Part shown: positions 1 through 8,557 of the stretch, piece after piece
How positions within the stretch are numbered: position 1 is the first letter of the stretch
How the letters are laid out: each line of letters opens with the position of its first letter
Origin: JAOTYV01 sp041557595
Lineage (GTDB): Bacteria > Pseudomonadota > Alphaproteobacteria > UBA8366
Assembly: GCA_041557595.1 (NCBI GenBank)
Contig: JBFFGE010000014.1
Coordinates: forward strand, 1 to 42,857
Direction: 5' to 3'
DNA: 42,857 nt
Made by a program: the position numbers and the translations under genes
The notes under the pieces: generated by a model
The model's input: only the letters and a program-made list of their open reading frames with translations
Told to the model about the DNA's origin: nothing
Databases searched by the model: none

Positions 1-52
1 CCATTCGTTCTCGACCGAGCGGCGTCAAACGGGCATTCTTGTGAATGTTCAT
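1..52 (-). CDS. IS481-family transposase, N-terminal fragment cut by the window edge
   Basis: From the ATG at 52 the frame reads MNIHKNARLTPLGRERM and continues past the window. This is the characteristic start of IS481-family DDE transposases, ahead of their helix-turn-helix region. A GGGAGAG ribosome-binding site lies at 57-63, five bases... upstream of the start. The protein would bind the IS ends and catalyse transposition. Only 17 codons are visible, so the catalytic DDE triad cannot be checked. Confidence 0.75.
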   Translation of the reverse strand, partial: MNIHKNARLTPLGRERM

Positions 53-135
53 TCGGCTCTCCCAAAGAGTGCTGAAGCTTGGTAACTCCAGTCTCCCCGG
101 TCAGGGCCGAATGGACAACCTATCGAAAGACCACA
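1..135 (-). mobile_element. IS481-family insertion sequence, one end (partial)
   Basis: Read on the minus strand from 135, the sequence opens with TGTGGTCTTTCGATAGGTTG, which matches the recalled Bordetella IS481 terminal repeat (TGTG... then TTC-A-ATAGGTTGT) closely. About 80 bases further in, a transposase reading frame with the typical IS481 N-terminus begins. The element runs off the left edge of the window, so its length, other end and intactness cannot be judged. The end lies one base past the ftsZ stop codon. The flanking hexamer GCTAGT fits the NCTAGN target known for IS481. The element therefore appears to have inserted directly at the end of the dcw operon. Confidence 0.8.
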
Positions 136-141
136 GCTAGT
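136..141. repeat. Probable 6-bp IS481 target duplication containing the ftsZ stop codon
   Basis: The hexamer GCTAGT directly abuts the IS end at 135 and contains the ftsZ stop (TAG on the minus strand, 137-139). IS481 is known to choose NCTAGN sites and duplicate six bases. The second copy would lie beyond the left edge of the window, so the duplication is inferred and not seen. Confidence 0.6.
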
Positions 142-1858
142 TCGCCTGCCGTCGGAGAAATGCCGGAATATCCAGGACTTCCTCTTCACTCGACTTGGGC
201 GCTTCCTTCGGTGCGGCATCCTGCGCCGGGTCGGCCTGGGCCGGCGGATTCTCCGGCTTGGGCGCCGCATCCACACGCAAGGGTTGCGCGGGCGGCTGCG
301 GTTTCGGCTCGGAGAGACGGATTTCCGGCTCCGCCGGCACGTCGATATCGATTCTCGGCGCCGCCGGTTGGATGTCTTCCGGTTCGCGTGTGCGCGCGAC
401 GCCGGTCATGCGCTCGAACAGACTGCGCCGTCGAACCGGTTCGCCGCCGGCGGAAGCGGCATCGTAGAGATCGGAAAAATTGCTGCTGCCGGTCGCCGGG
501 CTTTCCTCGCCGCTGATCATTGCCGGTGTAACCGGCTGCCGCGGGATGAAGGGGTTCCGGGAATCGGTGGGCGCGGGGCCGGATTGGACGGGAGGCTGGT
601 CCGAATTTTCCGGCTCGGCAGGGGTGCGCTCGACGACGGTGGCCGCAGGTTCTCCCTGGAGCGCCGCCAGCGAGTGATTCGAAACGATTGGCGCGTTGAC
701 GGCTCGATCGTCTTGCGGCGATTTGTCTTCCGGCAGTGCAATCGGCTCCGGCTGCTCCACCGTCACGGTCTCGAATTCGACGGTTTCCGCCTGCACCGGC
801 TCAACGGTTTCTTCGGTTGCCGCCACTGACGCGGTCTCGCGCACCGGGACGGGTGCCGGGCCGGTCAGCCGCGGCGCTACGCGCGATTCGGCGGCGTCGA
901 TTCCGGTCGCCACGACCGACACGCGCAAGCGGCCTTCCATGTTTTCGTCGAAAGTCGAGCCGAACAGAATATTCGCATCGGGATCGACCTCTTCGCGGAT
1001 GCGATTCGCCGCTTCGTCGACTTCGAACAGCGTCATGTCCGGGCCGCCGGTGATATTGATCAGGACGCCGCGGGCGCCTTCCATCGTGATGTCGTCGAGC
1101 AGCGGATTGGAAATCGCCGCCTCGGCGGCTTCGATGGCGCGTCGTTCGCTTTCGGCCTCGCCGGTGCCCATCATGGCCTTGCCCATTTCGCTCATCACCG
1201 TACGGACATCGGCGAAGTCGAGATTGATAAGGCCCGGCATGACCATCAGATCGGTCACGCCGCGAACGCCGGAGTACAGGACGTTGTCCGCCATGTTGAA
1301 GGCGTCGGCGAAGGTGGTCTTCTCATTCGCAACGCGGAACAGGTTCTGGTTGGGAATGATGATCAAGGTGTCGACATACTGTGTCAGTTCGTCGATCCCG
1401 GCTTCGGCCAGGCGCATGCGCTGCATGCCTTCGAAATGGAAAGGCTTGGTGACAACGCCGACGGTGAGGATGCCCTGCTCGCGGGCCGCTCGGGCGATGA
1501 CCGGCGCGGCGCCCGTGCCGGTGCCGCCGCCCATGCCCGCGGTGATGAACACCATGTGGCAACCGGTCAGGTGGTCGAGCACCTCTTCCAGGGCTTCTTC
1601 AGCGGCGGCGCGGCCGACCTCGGGCCGAGCGCCGGCGCCAAGACCCTGGGTGATCGTAACGCCGAGCTGAATGCGGCGGTCCGCCTGCGACAGTCCGAGC
1701 GCCTGGGCGTCGGTGTTGCAGACCAGGAATTCAACTCCCGCGAGGTTGGATTCGATCATGTTGTTGACCGCGTTTCCACCCGCGCCCCCGACACCAATTA
1801 CAGTGATGCGAGGTTTAAGTTCCGCCTCGACGTCGGGCATCGACAATTTTATTGTCAT
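137..1858 (-). CDS. ftsZ: Cell division GTPase FtsZ
   Basis: Tubulin-like GTPase that polymerises into the cytoplasmic Z-ring and recruits the divisome. The 573-residue product has the N-terminal GVGGAGGNAVNNM nucleotide-binding loop (about 22-34), the tubulin signature GGGTGTG at 110-116, and a GTPase/C-terminal core ending near residue 323. A long Pro/Ala/Glu-rich disordered linker follows, as in alphaproteobacteria, and then the conserved tail LDIPAFLRRQAN, which binds FtsA and other partners. I chose the ATG at 1858 (MTIKLS) because GGAGAG at 1867-1872 sits about 9 bases upstream. A GTG two codons earlier (1864) is also possible but is very close to that site. It is last in the dcw cluster, 120 bases after ftsA. 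An IS481 element starts one base past its stop codon, so whatever originally followed (often lpxC in alphaproteobacteria) is displaced. Confidence 0.98.
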   Translation of the reverse strand: MTIKLSMPDVEAELKPRITVIGVGGAGGNAVNNMIESNLAGVEFLVCNTDAQALGLSQADRRIQLGVTITQGLGAGARPEVGRAAAEEALEEVLDHLTGCHMVFITAGMGGGTGTGAAPVIARAAREQGILTVGVVTKPFHFEGMQRMRLAEAGIDELTQYVDTLIIIPNQNLFRVANEKTTFADAFNMADNVLYSGVRGVTDLMVMPGLINLDFADVRTVMSEMGKAMMGTGEAESERRAIEAAEAAISNPLLDDITMEGARGVLINITGGPDMTLFEVDEAANRIREEVDPDANILFGSTFDENMEGRLRVSVVATGIDAAESRVAPRLTGPAPVPVRETASVAATEETVEPVQAETVEFETVTVEQPEPIALPEDKSPQDDRAVNAPIVSNHSLAALQGEPAATVVERTPAEPENSDQPPVQSGPAPTDSRNPFIPRQPVTPAMISGEESPATGSSNFSDLYDAASAGGEPVRRRSLFERMTGVARTREPEDIQPAAPRIDIDVPAEPEIRLSEPKPQPPAQPLRVDAAPKPENPPAQADPAQDAAPKEAPKSSEEEVLDIPAFLRRQAN

Positions 1859-1950
1859 TTGCACTTCTCTCCACTTTATACCATTGCCAATATGCAGTAT
1901 TTCGTCGCAAAAGTCGCCCTGTGGTTTGCCTTTGGGCGAATTTTTGTTGG

Positions 1951-1966
1951 TAGAACTTTAGTTCTA
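1951..1966. promoter_or_regulatory. 16-bp palindrome in the ftsA-ftsZ gap
   Basis: TAGAACTTTAGTTCTA has 7-base arms around a 2-base centre and lies in the 120-base spacer between ftsA and ftsZ, about 95 bases upstream of the ftsZ start. There is no T-run on the minus-strand side, so it does not look like a terminator for ftsA. It could be an operator for a separate ftsZ promoter or a small RNA hairpin. No protein can be assigned. The rest of the spacer holds only the ftsZ ribosome-binding site and a TATAAA at about 1873-1878, close to that site. Confidence 0.35.
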
Positions 1967-1978
1967 GTTGGCAAGACC

Positions 1979-3217
1979 CTAGAAGTTCTCTCGTAGCCAT
2001 CCTCCCAGACGACCGAAGAGGCCGTCGCTTTGCTCGGATTTCGGAGTCGCCAGACCCCGTGCGTCGCCGCGATCGTCGACCGCGAAGGAAAGTAACCCCG
2101 CGCAGGCGGCGAAGGCCGGACCCGAAGTGGCCTCGGCCAGACCCGTAAGGCCGCGCGGCCGGCCGAGCCGAACCTGCTTATTGAGAATTCGGCGCGTCAT
2201 CTCCACCACGCCGGGAAGTTGACTGGCGCCGCCGGTGAGAACGACGCGGCGACCGGCGAGTTTGTCGAGGCCGCTTGCCTCGAGGCGGGCGCGGACCAGT
2301 TCGATGGTTTCCTCGATCCGTGGCGCGACGATACTGACCAGAAACGATTTCGGAATTTGATTGTTCCCGTCCTCGTCCTCCGCGCCCACTTGCGGCGCGG
2401 TCACGAACTGTCTTTCGTCGCCATGCGAGGAGAGGCAGCTGCCATATAGCGTCTTGATGCGTTCCGCTTGGCTAAGCGGTGTCGACAGACCGCGGGCGAT
2501 GTCGTTGGTAACATGGCCGCCGCCAATCGGGATCGTATCCACATAGACCACCGCGCCGTCATAGAAAACGGCGATTGACGTCGCGCCGCCACCCATGTCG
2601 ATGACCGTGGCGCCCAGGTCGATTTCGTCTTCCACGAGCGCGCCGAGACCGGCGGCGTAGGGGCTGACGACCATGTCGGAAACGTCGAGCAGGCAGCGGG
2701 AAACGCAGGTGCCGATGTTGTGGACGGCGCTGGTGGCGGCGGTCACCCGGTGCAGCTTTACCCCCATCGAATTGCCGTGCAGGCCCCGCGGATCCCGGAT
2801 GCCGTTCGATCCATCGATGACATAGCCGACGGGCACCGCATGAACCAGCGACCGGCCCGACGCGCCGTCATCCGTGGCGCATTCGTTCAGCAGATGCAGC
2901 GTATCCATGTCGTCGATTGCGCCACCGCGCAGCGGGTGTTCGTAATAGGTCGTTTCGCTCGTCATGCGGCCGGCATTCACGTTCACCAGCACCGACCGGA
3001 TGGTCAGGCCGGCCATTTGTTCCGCGGCATGCACGGCAGCCAGCGTCGCTTGCTCGGCGGCGTCCATGTCGACGATCGCTCCGCCCTTGACGCCTCGGCT
3101 CGCCTGATGGCCGATGCCGATGACCCGGATATTGCCATGCGAGTCCAACTCGCCAATGAAACAGCAAATCTTGGACGAGCCGACGTCGAGGGCGGAAATG
3201 ATGCCTTCCTTCGCCAA
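1979..3217 (-). CDS. ftsA: Cell division protein FtsA
   Basis: Actin-like ATPase that tethers FtsZ filaments to the inner membrane and helps activate septal synthesis. The 412-residue product starts MAKEGIISALDVGSSK (first phosphate-binding loop), contains VIDMGGGATSIAVF (second phosphate loop, about 200) and VVLTGGASQLPG (adenosine motif, about 328), and ends in GRLGGWLRENF, the amphipathic membrane-targeting helix. The start is a TTG at 3217, supported by a strong GGGGAGA site at 3226-3232 with 8-base spacing. No in-frame ATG exists nearby. It lies 52 bases after ftsQ, and ftsZ follows. This is the standard ftsQ-ftsA-ftsZ order. Confidence 0.97.
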   Translation of the reverse strand: MAKEGIISALDVGSSKICCFIGELDSHGNIRVIGIGHQASRGVKGGAIVDMDAAEQATLAAVHAAEQMAGLTIRSVLVNVNAGRMTSETTYYEHPLRGGAIDDMDTLHLLNECATDDGASGRSLVHAVPVGYVIDGSNGIRDPRGLHGNSMGVKLHRVTAATSAVHNIGTCVSRCLLDVSDMVVSPYAAGLGALVEDEIDLGATVIDMGGGATSIAVFYDGAVVYVDTIPIGGGHVTNDIARGLSTPLSQAERIKTLYGSCLSSHGDERQFVTAPQVGAEDEDGNNQIPKSFLVSIVAPRIEETIELVRARLEASGLDKLAGRRVVLTGGASQLPGVVEMTRRILNKQVRLGRPRGLTGLAEATSGPAFAACAGLLSFAVDDRGDARGLATPKSEQSDGLFGRLGGWLRENF

Positions 3218-3269
3218 AAGTACTGTCTCCCCTAGTTACCGTTTCGTGTGTTGCGCCGGTCGGGTTTCA

Positions 3270-4160
3270 TTAGGTTCGCCCGTCGGTCTTGCTGATTTTC
3301 GCCTTGCGCGGATTTTTCCGTACCGTCATGCGATCGGGAATGCGAAGGTCGACCGCGATGATGTCGCGTTTCAGCAGGCCGAACTCGCGCTCCATTTCGG
3401 TCAGTTTACGCCACGCATTCTCCGGATTTTCCGCCGGCATTCGGATGTCGATGGCATCTTCCATCCGGATGTTCCATCTGCGGCCGCCAACCCATACGGC
3501 ATGGGTCACGCGTTCCATCATCTTCGGCGCGGCTTCCATCATCGACAACAGGTCCGCGGCATGCGCCGGTGCGCCGTCGCCAACGATAATTTTCAAATCG
3601 CCGTAGCGCGACAGGCCTTCCTGTCCGATGACCGCGCCCGACTTGTCGACCAGGACGAATTTCTTTTTGCGCTGCCAAATGGCGATCGGTTTCCGCTCTT
3701 TGAGATAGATGTGGATGGCGTCGGGCAGATGCCGTTCGATGCGGGCTTCCGCGACCCAGCCCAGTTTTTCCAATCGGCTTTGCGCCTCCGCCGGATCGAA
3801 TTCGAAAATAGAGTCGCCGATTGCGAGGTTAAGGGCGCCGATCAGTTGTTCCCGCGACGATTCCTTGCGTCCTTCCACATAGACGGCGCGTACGGAAAAT
3901 CCGGCCCATTTTGTGGCATCGATGGTCGCCGTTCGGATTGCCGCCGCCATTCGGCTTGGAATGTCTGCCTGATTGAACCAATACATGCCGCCCAGCAGGA
4001 CGGCCAGCACGGTCAATCCGCCGCTGGCCAATGTCAGCCGCCGGCGCCACACGGAATTCTGTGGCAGCCACTCCCAGAACCGGAGGTCCGGCCAGCGGCG
4101 GCGTGCCCGGCGTTTTGCCAGCGGCATCCGTCGGGACTTGCGTTTATTCATGCGTCGCAT
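3270..4160 (-). CDS. ftsQ: Cell division protein FtsQ
   Basis: Bitopic inner-membrane divisome protein that bridges cytoplasmic and periplasmic subcomplexes and binds FtsL/FtsB. The 296 residues comprise a strongly basic cytoplasmic N-terminus (KRKSRRMPLAKRRARRRW), one membrane helix at about 42-62, a POTRA domain (about 86-155, beginning FSVRAVYVEGRK), and the FtsQ beta domain with the DLRIPDRMTVR segment near the C-terminus. I chose the ATG at 4160, which has GGTGGAG 8 bases upstream. It overlaps the ddl stop by 13 bases. An alternative ATG at 4151 would form an ATGA overlap with ddl but has no well-spaced ribosome-binding site. Confidence 0.95.
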   Translation of the reverse strand: MRRMNKRKSRRMPLAKRRARRRWPDLRFWEWLPQNSVWRRRLTLASGGLTVLAVLLGGMYWFNQADIPSRMAAAIRTATIDATKWAGFSVRAVYVEGRKESSREQLIGALNLAIGDSIFEFDPAEAQSRLEKLGWVAEARIERHLPDAIHIYLKERKPIAIWQRKKKFVLVDKSGAVIGQEGLSRYGDLKIIVGDGAPAHAADLLSMMEAAPKMMERVTHAVWVGGRRWNIRMEDAIDIRMPAENPENAWRKLTEMEREFGLLKRDIIAVDLRIPDRMTVRKNPRKAKISKTDGRT

Positions 4161-5062
4161 GTTGCATTCTCCACCATCCAGGCGACCAAATCCTCGAAAC
4201 TCATTCCGGCATACCGCGCCTGTTCCGGAACCAATGACAGCGGCGTCATGCCCGGCTGCGTATTCAGCTCCAGCATGTAGAGATCACCCGGGTCCCGCTT
4301 GCTGTCGTCATAGCGAAAATCGGATCGGCTGACGCCGCGGCAATCCAGCGCCTCATGCGCCGAGACCGCGTACGCCATCGCCTTCTTGGCGATCGCCGCG
4401 GGAACCGGCGCGGGGCAAATATGCGTCGTCTTGCCGTCGGTATACTTAGCTTCGTAATCGTAAAATCCCTGGTGTGGCTGCAATTCGGTAACGCCAAGGG
4501 CCTTGCCGCCAAGCACGGCGACCGTTAGTTCGCGCCCCGGAATAAACCGTTCCACCAGCACCGTGTCGCCGAACTGCCAGTCGTCTGCCGGCGTATGGTT
4601 GTCGCCCGGCATGACGATATGCACGCCTACGCTCGACCCTTCATTGTTGGGTTTGACGACGTAGGGCGGTTTCATGACGTGGCCGGCACGCAGTTCGGCA
4701 ATGGTGACGATCTTCCCTTCGGGGCACGGAATGCCGGCGGCATCGAAGATCGCTTTCGAGCGCGTCTTGTCCATGGCCGTCGCGGAGGCGAGCAGGCCGG
4801 AATGCGTATAGGGTATCTCCAGCAGATTGAGGACGGCCTGAATTGTTCCGTCTTCACCATAGCGACCGTGCAACGCGTTGAAGAGCGCGTCCGGTGGCGG
4901 TGTAAGCGCGGCAAGCAGGGCGCCCAGATCCTTTTGAGCATCGATCTCCGTCACGTCATAACCGGCGGTTCGCAACGCATTAGCACATTCCATGCCGCTG
5001 CTGAGCGAAACCTCGCGTTCGCTCGACCAACCGCCCATAAGAACCGCAACACGCTTGCTCAT
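4148..5062 (-). CDS. ddl: D-alanine--D-alanine ligase
   Basis: Cytoplasmic ATP-grasp enzyme making the D-Ala-D-Ala dipeptide that MurF adds to the stem peptide. The 304-residue protein begins MSKRVAVLMGGWSSEREVSL (Ddl N-domain, with the Glu that binds the first D-Ala). It carries the loop EGSSVGV, the FYDYEAKY segment typical of D-Ala-D-Ala rather than D-Ala-D-Lac ligases, and the magnesium/substrate motif ELNTQPGMTPLSLVPEQA near the C-terminus. The start overlaps the murB stop as ATGA, so longer upstream reading was rejected. It lies between murB and ftsQ, the common alphaproteobacterial position of ddlB. Confidence 0.96.
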   Translation of the reverse strand: MSKRVAVLMGGWSSEREVSLSSGMECANALRTAGYDVTEIDAQKDLGALLAALTPPPDALFNALHGRYGEDGTIQAVLNLLEIPYTHSGLLASATAMDKTRSKAIFDAAGIPCPEGKIVTIAELRAGHVMKPPYVVKPNNEGSSVGVHIVMPGDNHTPADDWQFGDTVLVERFIPGRELTVAVLGGKALGVTELQPHQGFYDYEAKYTDGKTTHICPAPVPAAIAKKAMAYAVSAHEALDCRGVSRSDFRYDDSKRDPGDLYMLELNTQPGMTPLSLVPEQARYAGMSFEDLVAWMVENATCDA

Positions 5063-5997
5063 GGCTGCGCCTCCGTCATGGCGACGCCGATACGCCGAAT
5101 TTCCCATTCGAGCGATACGCCGGAGTCGTCCAGGACACGGCGGCGGACTTCCTCGCCCAGCGACTCCAGGTCCTGCGCGGTGGCGTCTCCTTCGTTGATC
5201 AGGAAGTTGCAATGCATGTCGGATACCCGGGCGCGCCCGCGCACCAGGCCGCGGCAACCCGCCTGTTCGATCAGCTGCCATGCCTTATGGCCCGGAGGAT
5301 TCTTGAAAGTCGATCCGCCGGTCCGTTCGCGAATGGGCTGGCTTTCGGCGCGGGCTGTGCCGATCGCTTCCATCCGCTGGGCAATTTCTTCCCGGTCGCC
5401 GGTCGGCGCCGCCAACTCGGCGGACACCACGATGCAATCGTCCGGCAGTGCGGATTTGCGGTATTCAAATGCCATATCGGCGCAGTCGAGCGATTGCTTG
5501 CCGCCATCGCGCGTCAGAATATTCGCCCGCAGGAAGACGTCGCCGATTTCGCGCTCATAGGCCCCGGCGTTCATCCGCACCGCGCCGCCGAGCGTTCCGG
5601 GCACGCCGGACAGGAATTCCAGTCCGGCGCGCGCCTTGTCCCGAGCGAACCGGGCGATATTGATGTCCAGGGCACCGGCGCCGGCCCGGATGCTGCCGGC
5701 GGTCGCCGCGATGTCGGTGAAGCCGCGCCGCAGCCTCACGACCACACCGGGAATTCCGCCGTCGCGGATCAGCAGGTTGGAGGCAACGCCGATCACCGTA
5801 ACCGTAATATCGGCGGGCAGGCGCTGCAGAAATTGCTGCAGATCCGCCGCATCGGCCGGCAGAAACATGACTTCGACCGGACCGCCGACGCGGAACCAAG
5901 TGTAGCGGGCGAGCGAGACGTCTTCGCGGTATTCCCCGCGGACGGGGGGCAGGCGGTCGATCAGATGCGCGGTGTGCTTTTCGGCGGCCATCAGCAT
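5059..5997 (-). CDS. murB: UDP-N-acetylenolpyruvoylglucosamine reductase
   Basis: FAD enzyme that reduces UDP-GlcNAc-enolpyruvate to UDP-MurNAc with NADPH, the second committed step of peptidoglycan precursor synthesis. The 312-residue protein has the YTWFRVGGPVE start of the FAD_binding_4 domain, the flavin loop GVASNLLIRDGG (usually G-x-G-S-N, here Ala at the third position), LSGVPGTLGGAVRMNAGAY, the catalytic-serine motif GSTFKNP, and a C-terminal SLEWEIRRIG with the acidic catalytic residue. This is a type II MurB. GGGAG 7 bases upstream supports the ATG at 5997, which overlaps the murC stop by 7 bases. Confidence 0.96.
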   Translation of the reverse strand: MLMAAEKHTAHLIDRLPPVRGEYREDVSLARYTWFRVGGPVEVMFLPADAADLQQFLQRLPADITVTVIGVASNLLIRDGGIPGVVVRLRRGFTDIAATAGSIRAGAGALDINIARFARDKARAGLEFLSGVPGTLGGAVRMNAGAYEREIGDVFLRANILTRDGGKQSLDCADMAFEYRKSALPDDCIVVSAELAAPTGDREEIAQRMEAIGTARAESQPIRERTGGSTFKNPPGHKAWQLIEQAGCRGLVRGRARVSDMHCNFLINEGDATAQDLESLGEEVRRRVLDDSGVSLEWEIRRIGVAMTEAQP

Positions 5998-7421
5998 TTC
6001 CCCGCTCCCGCCGCGCCGCGCTGCAGATCGGCCATTTCACCGGGCAGGTCGTTGGCCCAGCCGGTGATGGTTCCGGCGCCGAGGCAGATCACCAGATCGC
6101 CCGGATGAGTGATGTCCGTGACCAGACCGGCCAGCGACGATGGATCGAAAAGCGGCAGGACGTGGCGATGGCCGCGGACGCGCAGGCCTTCGACGAAGGA
6201 ATCGCGGTCGATGCCGTCGATCGGCTGCTCGCCGGCCGCATAGACATCGGCGACGATCACCGTATCGGCATCATTGAAACACGTGCAGAATTCTTCGAAC
6301 AGGCTGGCCAGGCGCGAATAGCGATGCGGCTGAACCACGGCCACGATACGGCCCCGGGTTGCCGACCGGCCGGCTTTCAGGACGGCGGCGATTTCCACCG
6401 GATGGTGGCCGTAATCGTCGATGACCGCCACGCCATTGGCTTCGCCGGTTTTGGTGAAGCGGCGTTTGACGCCGGCGAAACGGCCAAGACCGGCGACGAT
6501 CTTGTCGTCCTCGATCTCCATCTCGCCGGCCACCGCGATGGCGGCAAGCGCGTTTTGGATGTTGTGTTCACCGAACATGGGCAACCGGACGCCGGCTAAT
6601 TGTCGCGGGCGATCGTTGCGTCCGCCAAAAGTCACGTCGAAGACCATCCCGCCGGGACCGGCGCGCAGATTGTCGGCGCGCACCTCCGACTGTGGATTGA
6701 GGCCGTAGGTGACCAGCCGCCGATCGGAAATCTTTCCGATGAGGCCCTGGACTTCCGGGTGATCGATGCACAGCGCGGCGAAGCCGTAGAAGGGAATGTT
6801 CTGAACGAAACTCTGAAAGGCGGCGCGCTCCGCGTCGAATGTTCCCCAGAAATCCAGATGTTCGGGGTCGATATTCGTGACGACGGCGATGGTGGCCGGA
6901 AGCTTGACGAAGGTGCCGTCGGATTCGTCGGCCTCCACCACCATCCAGTCGCCGTCGCCGATGCGCGCATTGGTGCCATAGGCGTTGATGATGCCGCCGT
7001 TGATCACCGTCGGATCGAATCCGGCGCTGTCCAGGATTGCGGCGATCAACGATGTCGTCGTTGTTTTGCCATGCGTTCCACCGACCGCGATCGACCATTT
7101 GAGGCGCATCAGTTCGGCCAGCATCTCCGCCCGCCGGACGACCGGAATGAACGCGGCGCGGGCGGCGATGACTTCCGGATTGTCGGGGTTTACCGCGGTC
7201 GATACCACCGTCACCTGGGCGTCGCCCAAATTCGCGGGGTCGTGCCCGATCGCGACTTTGATGCCCAGCGACCGCAGGCGCGCGACGTTGGGATTGTCGG
7301 AAAGGTCGCTGCCTTGGACGCGGTAGCCGAGATTGTGCATGACCTCGGCGATGCCCGACATGCCGATGCCGCCAATGCCGACGAAGTGAATGGTTCCGAT
7401 CGTGAGCGGCATCGATCTCAT
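5991..7421 (-). CDS. murC: UDP-N-acetylmuramate--L-alanine ligase
   Basis: Mur ligase that joins L-alanine to UDP-MurNAc using ATP. The 476-residue protein has the N-terminal Rossmann motif HFVGIGGIGMSGIAEV, the P-loop GTHGKTTTTS at 115-124, EADESDGTF in the central domain, and YGHHPVEI plus the HRYSR segment of the C-terminal domain. The ATG at 7421 overlaps the murG stop as ATGA, with GGAGG 7 bases upstream. A much longer open frame continues upstream in the same frame but only shadows murG. Confidence 0.97.
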   Translation of the reverse strand: MRSMPLTIGTIHFVGIGGIGMSGIAEVMHNLGYRVQGSDLSDNPNVARLRSLGIKVAIGHDPANLGDAQVTVVSTAVNPDNPEVIAARAAFIPVVRRAEMLAELMRLKWSIAVGGTHGKTTTTSLIAAILDSAGFDPTVINGGIINAYGTNARIGDGDWMVVEADESDGTFVKLPATIAVVTNIDPEHLDFWGTFDAERAAFQSFVQNIPFYGFAALCIDHPEVQGLIGKISDRRLVTYGLNPQSEVRADNLRAGPGGMVFDVTFGGRNDRPRQLAGVRLPMFGEHNIQNALAAIAVAGEMEIEDDKIVAGLGRFAGVKRRFTKTGEANGVAVIDDYGHHPVEIAAVLKAGRSATRGRIVAVVQPHRYSRLASLFEEFCTCFNDADTVIVADVYAAGEQPIDGIDRDSFVEGLRVRGHRHVLPLFDPSSLAGLVTDITHPGDLVICLGAGTITGWANDLPGEMADLQRGAAGAGKC

Positions 7422-8557
7422 CGCGCCACCTCCGATGCGGCATTGGCGCTCTCGTTCGGCGACAGCAGCCCGGTCACGACATCGGCAAGCTTTGTCGTGG
7501 CGTCGCGAACCCCGATCCGGCCGGCGCACATGGCCGCCGTCCGCAGGGCGCGGGTATCCGCCAGCAGGGTGGTAAGACGCGCGCTCAGGCTCTCGTCGTT
7601 GAAGGCCGGTTGCGGGATCAGCCAGCCGCCGCCGGCGTCGCACAGGCCTTCCGCATTGCGGGTCTGGTGATCGTCGGTCGCGTGCGGGTAGGGCACCAAG
7701 ATGGCGGGCCGGCCCGCGGCGGTCAGTTCGGCGACGGTCGAGGCGCCGGAACGGCAGATAACCAAATGCGCAGCCGCCAGACGCTCCGGCAGATCGTCGA
7801 AGAACGGCGCAATCTCGGCCTTGATACCGCATTCCCTGTAGAGCGCTTGCGCATCGTCCAGGTCGGCCTTGCGGCATTGCTGCACCACGCGAAGGCGATT
7901 GCGCAGTGTATCCGGCAGCCCCGCCAGGGATTTCGGCACGACGTCGCTGAACACGGTGGCGCCCAAGCTGCCGCCGAAAACCAGCAGCCGCACTTCGCCG
8001 CCTTCCTCGACCACCGGATACGGTTTGGACGCGATCGCGACGATTTCCGGGCGAACCGGATTGCCTGTCCAGACGACCTTGTCGCGATCTTCGTCCTGCA
8101 TGTTGCCGACGGTCTTGAACGCGGTCGCGATACGGGTCACGCGCGAGGCGAGGAACCGGTTGGCGCGCCCGAGAATGGCATTCTGTTCGTGAATCACCGT
8201 GGCATGATGCAGCCGGATAGCCGCCGCCATTGCGGGAACGGATGCGTAGCTGCCGAAGCCGACGACCACTTTCGGGTCGATCGTCCGAATGATGTCGCGG
8301 GCCTGGAAGTACCCGATGCCAAGGCGGGCCACCGCGGCAATCTTGCGCAGGATGTTGCGGCCGCTGATGCCGGCGGCGTTGACCCGGTATGCGTCGGCGT
8401 GCTGAAGCGGCCCATCCATTGCGGTGGCGCGCCGATCGGTGATCAGCGCGATGCGGTGACCGGCGTCGATCAGCGCGCCGGCCAATGCCTGGGCCGGGAA
8501 GACATGGCCGCCGGTGCCGCCGGTGGCGAGCAGGATTGGACGATCCGCCGCGCTCAT
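7418..8557 (-). CDS. murG: UDP-GlcNAc--lipid I N-acetylglucosaminyltransferase MurG
   Basis: Peripheral inner-membrane GT-B glycosyltransferase that adds GlcNAc to lipid I to make lipid II. The 379-residue product opens with ILLATGGTGGHVFPAQALA (first glycine loop). It has VVGFGSYASVPAMAAAI and HEQNAILGRANR in the acceptor domain, and LVFGGSLGATVFSDVVP plus a CRSGASTVAEL segment in the UDP-GlcNAc domain. It overlaps ftsW (ATGA at 8554-8557) and murC (7418-7421), suggesting translational coupling of lipid II synthesis with the flippase/polymerase gene upstream. Confidence 0.97.
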   Translation of the reverse strand: MSAADRPILLATGGTGGHVFPAQALAGALIDAGHRIALITDRRATAMDGPLQHADAYRVNAAGISGRNILRKIAAVARLGIGYFQARDIIRTIDPKVVVGFGSYASVPAMAAAIRLHHATVIHEQNAILGRANRFLASRVTRIATAFKTVGNMQDEDRDKVVWTGNPVRPEIVAIASKPYPVVEEGGEVRLLVFGGSLGATVFSDVVPKSLAGLPDTLRNRLRVVQQCRKADLDDAQALYRECGIKAEIAPFFDDLPERLAAAHLVICRSGASTVAELTAAGRPAILVPYPHATDDHQTRNAEGLCDAGGGWLIPQPAFNDESLSARLTTLLADTRALRTAAMCAGRIGVRDATTKLADVVTGLLSPNESANAASEVAR

